Part shown: piece after piece, positions 59,524-64,000 of the stretch
Position numbering within the stretch: position 1 is the stretch's first letter
Layout: each line of letters begins with the position of its first letter
Assembly: GCA_015493525.1 (NCBI GenBank)
Contig: WGCY01000015.1
Location: 1 to 64,000, forward strand
Source: Bacteroidales bacterium
GTDB taxonomy: Bacteria; Bacteroidota; Bacteroidia; Bacteroidales; F082
Direction of reading: 5' to 3'
Length of the DNA stretch: 64,000 bases
Notes under the pieces: model-generated
The model's input: only the letters and a program-made list of their open reading frames with translations
The model's database searches: none
Told to the model about the DNA's origin: nothing
Made by a program: the position numbers and the translations under genes

Positions 59524-59889
59524 CTACGACTTTTGAAGAATTGAATGAAAGATTTTTTTTAATTGTGCAGCCTCATCTCTCAATCGCTCTCCCTCCTGCA
59601 TATTGTCAAGTACATTATTACTCAAAATTAATCTCAACCAATAAGCACTTTCTTTTGCCTCTTTTCTGCTGATTCGTATTCTCATCTTAAAATCCTTTTT
59701 CCCCAATGCCTCATTTGCTTCAATATAATTGGCTCCAACCGACCCGGAAGACCTGATTACTTGTTTCCCATCCTCTTCATTAGCTTTTGAATAAGGTAAT
59801 GTCTTGATAAAAAACCTTACATCTCTGGCAAAAAGAAAAGTTCTTTCTTCCAGGTCATACAGAGGTTTTTTATTTGAAGGCTGTTCCAT
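59524..59889 (-). CDS. Four-helix-bundle protein (23S rRNA intervening-sequence/S23 family)
   Basis: 121 residues. LEERTFLFARDVRFFIKTL, VIRSSGSVGANYIEANEALGKKDFKMRIRISRKEAKESAYWLRLI is the family core. Such proteins are encoded in intervening sequences of 23S rRNA genes and elsewhere, and are related to the Avd protein of retroelements; their function is unclear. It interrupts the CoA-transferase operon in the same direction as its neighbours, flanked by inverted repeats. Confidence 0.88.
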   Translation of the reverse strand: MEQPSNKKPLYDLEERTFLFARDVRFFIKTLPYSKANEEDGKQVIRSSGSVGANYIEANEALGKKDFKMRIRISRKEAKESAYWLRLILSNNVLDNMQEGERLRDEAAQLKKIFHSILQKS

Positions 59890-59945
59890 AATTTTTTGAT
59901 TGAAGCTGCTTTGTTTGGAGTTTTGATTTTGAAAATTTAGAATTA

Positions 59946-60008
59946 TTTGTGATTTGAATTTTGTTGTTTGTGATTTGAATTTTGTTGTTTGTGATTTGAA
60001 TTTTGCGA
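59946..60008. repeat. Three tandem 21-bp repeats
   Basis: Units at 59946-59966, 59967-59987 and 59988-60008 all begin TTTGTGATTTGAATTTTG; the last three bases of the third differ. The third unit overlaps the right inverted end of the cassette. Confidence 0.75.
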
Positions 60009-60018
60009 TTTGTAATTT
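59992..60018. repeat. Right inverted end of the cassette
   Basis: Reads TGATTTGAATTTTGCGATTT followed by GTAATTT, ending directly at the stop codon of the CoA-transferase A gene. Confidence 0.5.
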
Positions 60019-60711
60019 TTAATCTCTTGTTGTAGCGAATTCTATTCGTTTTTCGTAATTCTCGCCCTGGAAGATACGCTGGACGAAGATACCAGGAGTG
60101 TGGATACAGTTGGGATCCAGCTCGCCGGCAGGCACCAGCTCTTCCACTTCGGCGATGGTAATTTTTCCGGCCATGGCCATCATGTTGTTGAAGTTGTTGG
60201 CCGTATGGCGATAAATCAGGTTGCCGGCCGTATCGCCTTTCCAGGCTTTCACCAGGGCAAAATCCGCCGTAAGGGCTGTTTCGAGCAGGTACATTTTCCC
60301 GTTAAATTCGCGCACCTCTTTGCCTTCGGCCACCTCGGTCCCATAGCCGGCAGGAACAAAGAAAGCAGGGATTCCGGCACCTCCCGCCCGACAGCGTTCG
60401 GCCAGCGTGCCCTGCGGGTTCAGCTCCACTTCCAGTTCGCCCGAAAGCAGTTGCCGTTCAAATTCGGCATTCTCGCCTACATAAGACGAAATCATCTTTT
60501 TAATCTGATGGCGTTCCAGCAGGACACCCAGCCCAAAGTCATCGACACCGGCATTGTTCGAGATGCAGGTCAACCCCGTTACGCCCTTGTCGTGCAAAGC
60601 CTGAATAGCCTTTTCAGGAATACCGCACAATCCGAAACCACCGAGCATCAGGGTCATATTGTCCCCAATATCGCGGATGGCTTCCGTAGCATTTTTTACC
60701 ACTTTGTTCAT
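60019..60711 (-). CDS. scoA: 3-oxoacid CoA-transferase, subunit A
   Basis: 230 residues. [34 protein letters not shown] is the subunit A signature; [34 protein letters not shown] follows. It partners the B subunit at 58770. It follows the acyl-CoA dehydrogenase by 24 bases in the same operon. In leucine breakdown acetoacetate is an end product, which this enzyme would activate. Confidence 0.93.
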   Translation of the reverse strand: MNKVVKNATEAIRDIGDNMTLMLGGFGLCGIPEKAIQALHDKGVTGLTCISNNAGVDDFGLGVLLERHQIKKMISSYVGENAEFERQLLSGELEVELNPQGTLAERCRAGGAGIPAFFVPAGYGTEVAEGKEVREFNGKMYLLETALTADFALVKAWKGDTAGNLIYRHTANNFNNMMAMAGKITIAEVEELVPAGELDPNCIHTPGIFVQRIFQGENYEKRIEFATTRD

Positions 60712-60735
60712 AATGCATATTTTTGGTTTATATCC

Positions 60736-61881
60736 TTAACATCCAATCTGACGGGAAATGACCAGCCGTTGGATTTCAGAAGTTCCTTCTCCGATTTGCA
60801 ACAGCCGCTGGTCGCGATAGAACCGTTCGATATCATAATCTTTCATCAGGCCATAGCCGCCATGAATCTGAACAGCCTCATCGGCCACTTCGCGGGCAAT
60901 TTCAGAGCAATAGAGTTTCGACATAGCGGCTTCCTTGGAATAAGGTTTCTTGTTGTCTTTCAGCCAGCAGGCTTTGTACAAAAGGTTCCTGGCCAGTTCA
61001 ATCTTCAACGCCATATCGGCCAGCTTAAAAGCATTCACCTGAAATTTGGTCAGTGGTTTTCCAAACTGTTTACGTTCCTGTGCATAACTCAGTGCCATCT
61101 CAAAAGCACCCTGGGCCAGTCCCAGCCCCATGGCACCAATGGAAAGCCGGCCCCCATCGAGCGTGTGCAGCATAATATGTGAGCCTTCGCCCACTTTCCC
61201 CAGCAGGTTTTCTTTGGGAACGCGTACATCGTCGAAATAAAGCTCCGAGGTATCGGAGGCACGCCACATCATTTTGTTGTGCATGGCAACACGCCGGAAG
61301 CCCGGAGTGCCCGCTTCCACAATAATCGTGGTAAACAGTTTCTTTCCCTCTTTTTCGCCCGAAACGGCCTGTACCGTACATCCTTTGGAAATATCGGAAG
61401 CACCGTTGGTAATAAAGATTTTAGAACCGTTAATCACCCACTCATCACCATCAAGTATGGCCGTAGTTTTAGAGCCTCTTGAGTCGGAGCCGGCACCTGG
61501 TTCGGTCAGCCCGAAACTCCAAAGCCCCTCACCCGTACACAACTGCGGCAGGTATTTTTGTTTTTGTTCTTCTGTCCCGAATTCATAAATAGGACTGATT
61601 CCCAAAGAGTTGTGAGCGGCAAGCGTGGCAGCCTGAGAGCCATCCACACGGGCCATTTCTTCTACGGCAATAATATATGATAAAGTGTCCAGCCCCTGAC
61701 CACCATATTTTTCAGGCAGGTTCATGCCGAAAAGGCCGAGGTCGCCAATCATCTTTGTCAATTCGTACGAAAATTCGGCTTTGGCATCCAGTTCCTGTGC
61801 CCGTGGTTTTACTTCTCTTTCAGCAAACTCGCGTACAGTCTGGCGAATCATTTGCTGTTCCTGTGATAATTCAAAATTCAT
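60736..61881 (-). CDS. Acyl-CoA dehydrogenase
   Basis: 381 residues, FAD-dependent. Seen: FGLTEPGAGSDSRGSKTTA, GSKIFITNGASDI, RKQFGKPLTKFQVNAFKLADM and RFYRDQRLLQIGEGTSEIQRLVISRQIG. A glutamate is present at the usual catalytic place of short- and medium-chain enzymes (Glu365, GEGT). Isovaleryl-CoA dehydrogenases use a different glutamate and lack this one, so despite the leucine-type neighbours a butyryl-CoA or branched short-chain substrate cannot be excluded. It lies 12 bases after the carboxylase gene. Confidence 0.92.
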   Translation of the reverse strand: MNFELSQEQQMIRQTVREFAEREVKPRAQELDAKAEFSYELTKMIGDLGLFGMNLPEKYGGQGLDTLSYIIAVEEMARVDGSQAATLAAHNSLGISPIYEFGTEEQKQKYLPQLCTGEGLWSFGLTEPGAGSDSRGSKTTAILDGDEWVINGSKIFITNGASDISKGCTVQAVSGEKEGKKLFTTIIVEAGTPGFRRVAMHNKMMWRASDTSELYFDDVRVPKENLLGKVGEGSHIMLHTLDGGRLSIGAMGLGLAQGAFEMALSYAQERKQFGKPLTKFQVNAFKLADMALKIELARNLLYKACWLKDNKKPYSKEAAMSKLYCSEIAREVADEAVQIHGGYGLMKDYDIERFYRDQRLLQIGEGTSEIQRLVISRQIGC

Positions 61882-61893
61882 TGATTGCTATTT

Positions 61894-63897
61894 TTAGTTA
61901 TTTTCTTTTTCTTCGGCTATAAGGTTCACCAATTGCAAATCAGTATCCACCCGTTCACCTTCTTTTACGTTTACCTTTTCAATTTTTCCATCGTGAAGGG
62001 CCACAATGTTATTTTCCATTTTCATGGCCTCCACCACAAGCAAAACGGTACCCCTTTTCACGTTGTCCCCGGGTTTAACGTTCACCTTAATCACCTTTCC
62101 GGGCATGGGCGCAAAAAGGCTTCCTTTGTCAGTACCGCCCGAAGCAGCAGGGTCTTCCTTGCTGATTATCAACTCATCCGTTCGTTTTACCTCAAAGTTT
62201 ATTCCTTCCAACGTAACGAAATGGCTGCCCTTTTCACCGGTTGAAACCACTGCTTTATAAAAGCGATGAAAGGTACGAAATTCTACTTTATTTTCTGCAA
62301 TGGAATGCAGAAAAATATCGTAAACATTTTCGGCTGTCTGAAAAACAAAACTGTTTTTGGAAATCTTCAGCAGTTTTATGTCCAGTTCCTTTCCATCTAC
62401 AACAAGCGGGATGTTCATCAGGTTTCGCCAATATCCCAGGGCTTCCCAAACATTTTTTGCCGAATGCACCTTATTGGCATTCAAATCATGCATCAAAAAA
62501 GCCAATCCTGCTATTTCAGTGCCTGTCCGGGATTTGTCAGCCTGGATATTTTGAAGTATTTCATCCGTATGACGGTCGCAAAAACCGGTGGAGATTTGAT
62601 TGTTTTTTAAGGCAGGATGTTGCAGCAAATACAACAGGTAAGTCATGTTGGTACTAATCCCGTGGACCTGATAATTTTTCAACGCCAAAATGCTTTTTTC
62701 CAAAGCAACCGAGCGGTCTTCGCCCCAAACCACCAGCTTGCCCAGCATAGGGTCAAAGATACTCTGGACAGTACAAGGCCCGGAAATGCCGGAGTCAATA
62801 CGGATACCGGTACCCTCAGGTTCCTCATACAGTGATATTTTTCCCGGGGCGGGGAGGAAGTTGTTCGATGGGTCTTCGGCATAAATCCTGCATTCAATGG
62901 CATGACCTTTCTGTGTAAGGGATTCCTGTTTCAGGCGCAAAGGATTACCGGCAGCAATTAGTATCTGTTCTTCTACCAAATCAACACCCGTAACCATTTC
63001 GGTAACAGGATGCTCCACCTGGATACGGGTATTCATTTCGAGGAAATAGTAATTCAGCTCTTTGTCCACCAGAAACTCGATGGTCCCGGCACTGTTGTAT
63101 TTTGCCGCGCGGGCAATGCTCACGGCGGAAGCCCCCATTTTTTGACGTATTTCTTTCGTCAACGTGGGTGAAGGCGATTCTTCAACAATTTTTTGATAAC
63201 GCCGCTGAATGGTGCACTCGCGTTCAAAGAGGTGCACCACATTTCCGAAGTTGTCGCCCAGCACCTGAATTTCGATATGGCGGGGTTCCTCAATATATTT
63301 TTCGATATAAATGGTACCATCGCCAAAATAATTTTTGGCTTCACGCGAAGTGGATTCCAGCATCTCTTTTAGGTTGTCGCCTTCACGGACAATACGCATG
63401 CCTTTCCCGCCTCCGCCGGCAGCTGCTTTTACCAGCAGGGGAAAAGGAATTTCGTGCGCTTTTTTAAGTAGTTCTTTCGGGGTGCCGGTAACTCCCGCGG
63501 TCATGGGAATATTCAGCTTTTTCACAAAAGCACGGGCTTCTATTTTATTTCCCATAAGTCGGATAGCTTCCAGATGCGGACCGATAAAGGCGATACCGGA
63601 CTTCTTGCAGGCTTCCACAAGCAGGGGGCTTTCTGACAAAAAGCCATATCCGGGATGCAGGGCATCACAACCCGCCTCTTTGGCTACGGCCATTATTTTG
63701 TCCACATTCAGGTAAGTGTCGTTCAGCTCTTCTTTGCCAAGGCAATAGGCCTCATCAGCCATCTGTACGTGCAGGGCATCTTCATCAATTTCCGAATAAA
63801 CTGCCACCGTCTGAATGCCCAGCTTTCTCGCTGATTTTATCACACGAGCAGCAATTTCCCCACGGTTGGCAACGAGTATTTTTTTGAATATCTTCAT
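61894..63897 (-). CDS. Biotin-dependent acyl-CoA carboxylase, alpha subunit (methylcrotonyl-CoA carboxylase type)
   Basis: 667 residues. Biotin carboxylase domain: FKKILVANRGEIAARVIKSARKLGI, KAAAGGGGKGMRIV (ATP loop), HIEIQVLGD, ERECTIQRRYQKIVEESP, FLEMNTRIQVEHPVTEMVTGVDLV. A linker domain follows, then a C-terminal biotinyl domain with VEAMKMEN, biotin on Lys626. It makes carboxybiotin for a beta subunit that is not in the window. Neighbouring hydratase, dehydrogenase and CoA-transferase genes favour 3-methylcrotonyl-CoA over propionyl- or acetyl-CoA. Confidence 0.9.
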   Translation of the reverse strand: MKIFKKILVANRGEIAARVIKSARKLGIQTVAVYSEIDEDALHVQMADEAYCLGKEELNDTYLNVDKIMAVAKEAGCDALHPGYGFLSESPLLVEACKKSGIAFIGPHLEAIRLMGNKIEARAFVKKLNIPMTAGVTGTPKELLKKAHEIPFPLLVKAAAGGGGKGMRIVREGDNLKEMLESTSREAKNYFGDGTIYIEKYIEEPRHIEIQVLGDNFGNVVHLFERECTIQRRYQKIVEESPSPTLTKEIRQKMGASAVSIARAAKYNSAGTIEFLVDKELNYYFLEMNTRIQVEHPVTEMVTGVDLVEEQILIAAGNPLRLKQESLTQKGHAIECRIYAEDPSNNFLPAPGKISLYEEPEGTGIRIDSGISGPCTVQSIFDPMLGKLVVWGEDRSVALEKSILALKNYQVHGISTNMTYLLYLLQHPALKNNQISTGFCDRHTDEILQNIQADKSRTGTEIAGLAFLMHDLNANKVHSAKNVWEALGYWRNLMNIPLVVDGKELDIKLLKISKNSFVFQTAENVYDIFLHSIAENKVEFRTFHRFYKAVVSTGEKGSHFVTLEGINFEVKRTDELIISKEDPAASGGTDKGSLFAPMPGKVIKVNVKPGDNVKRGTVLLVVEAMKMENNIVALHDGKIEKVNVKEGERVDTDLQLVNLIAEEKENN

Positions 63898-63910
63898 AAC
63901 AATTTCAGTG

Positions 63911-64000
63911 TTATTTTTTTGGTTTTCGCCCGGTTACCCAATTGGGTTTTCTTTTTTCCAAAAATGCGGCCATCCCTTCCTGCCCTTCATCTGCCGCCCG
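63911..64000 (-). CDS. Enoyl-CoA hydratase family protein, C-terminal end (window edge)
   Basis: The last 29 codons, ending at the stop 63911-63913, read RAADEGQEGMAAFLEKRKPNW and then VTGRKPKK. This is the usual C-terminus of crotonase-family proteins (EGxxAFLEKRKPxW). It starts beyond the right edge and ends 13 bases before the carboxylase gene. In a leucine pathway it would be methylglutaconyl-CoA hydratase. Confidence 0.82.
   Translation of the reverse strand, partial: RAADEGQEGMAAFLEKRKPNWVTGRKPKK

Larger units (their letters stand above)
59460..60018. mobile_element. Putative 559-bp cassette with 27-bp imperfect inverted ends, carrying a four-helix-bundle gene
   Basis: The plus strand at 59460-59486 and the reverse complement of 59992-60018 agree at 24 of 27 positions. 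Between them lie only the four-helix-bundle gene and repeats of the same AT-rich words. It fills the space between the two subunits of one enzyme, which are normally adjacent. AATCTC lies just outside both ends (59454-59459 and 60021-60026), a possible target duplication, although it is 2 bases off on the right. No transposase is inside. Confidence 0.45.

Noticed and set aside
59946-60008. CRISPR array
   Set aside because: The three 21-bp units are directly adjacent without spacers, and no cas gene is present.
60100-61182. Plus-strand frame of 360 codons over the CoA-transferase A and dehydrogenase genes
   Set aside because: It spans two conserved genes in antisense and has no motif.

Overview
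The window is chromosomal DNA of a member of the Bacteroidota, probably from the Bacteroidales/Marinilabiliales side. The grounds are a SusC/SusD pair, a C-terminal type IX secretion sorting domain, PorT-like and TolB-like outer-membrane proteins, tandem DUF2723 membrane proteins, and many promoters of the Bacteroidota type (TAnnTTTG, sometimes with an upstream TTTG). Several of these promoter boxes lie only 4-8 bases before the start codon. Genes are tightly packed and almost all look intact. The clearest foreign DNA is an AT-rich restriction-modification pair at 12.7-14.4 kb.

0-12.5 kb: the left edge cuts a zinc-ribbon transposase. After it come dxs, an MscS channel, a large propeller/outer-membrane protein, a half-size TauE/SafE protein, a B12-dependent ribonucleotide reductase, a Rieske-like lipoprotein that lacks the usual ligands, and a one-haem cytochrome fused to a predicted porin. 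12.5-14.7 kb: a NotI-like endonuclease with a Dam-type adenine methylase. 14.7-25 kb: a propeller-phosphoesterase, a PorT-like barrel, a MurG-like glycosyltransferase, a hemerythrin/LuxR pair, radA, ptb-buk (butyryl-CoA to butyrate with ATP) and lgt.

25-35 kb: two tandem, nearly identical DUF2723 glycosyltransferase-like proteins, a small HTH regulator, and a secreted NlpC/P60 protein with a type IX sorting tail. 35-53.4 kb: the most striking region, a predicted murein-peptide scavenging locus. It holds lysA, an NlpC/P60 lipoprotein, two dipeptide epimerases, SusC/SusD, two LD-carboxypeptidases, a DUF819 membrane protein, a PBP4-type DacB, an NhaC-type antiporter and an alpha-oxoamine-synthase-like enzyme. 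One epimerase and one LD-carboxypeptidase carry Tat-like signals and their paralogues do not, which suggests the same steps run in both the periplasm and the cytoplasm. The enzyme set parallels Bacillus ykfABC.

53.7-64 kb: tRNA-Asn(GTT), dnaG with a possible small RNA upstream, a histidine kinase/OmpR regulator pair, and a minus-strand catabolic operon. The operon reads enoyl-CoA hydratase (cut by the edge), a biotin-containing acyl-CoA carboxylase alpha subunit, acyl-CoA dehydrogenase, and both subunits of a 3-oxoacid CoA-transferase. A four-helix-bundle (IVP/S23-type) gene bounded by 27-bp imperfect inverted repeats sits between the two transferase subunits and looks like a small mobile cassette. 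No rRNA, CRISPR array or prophage was seen.
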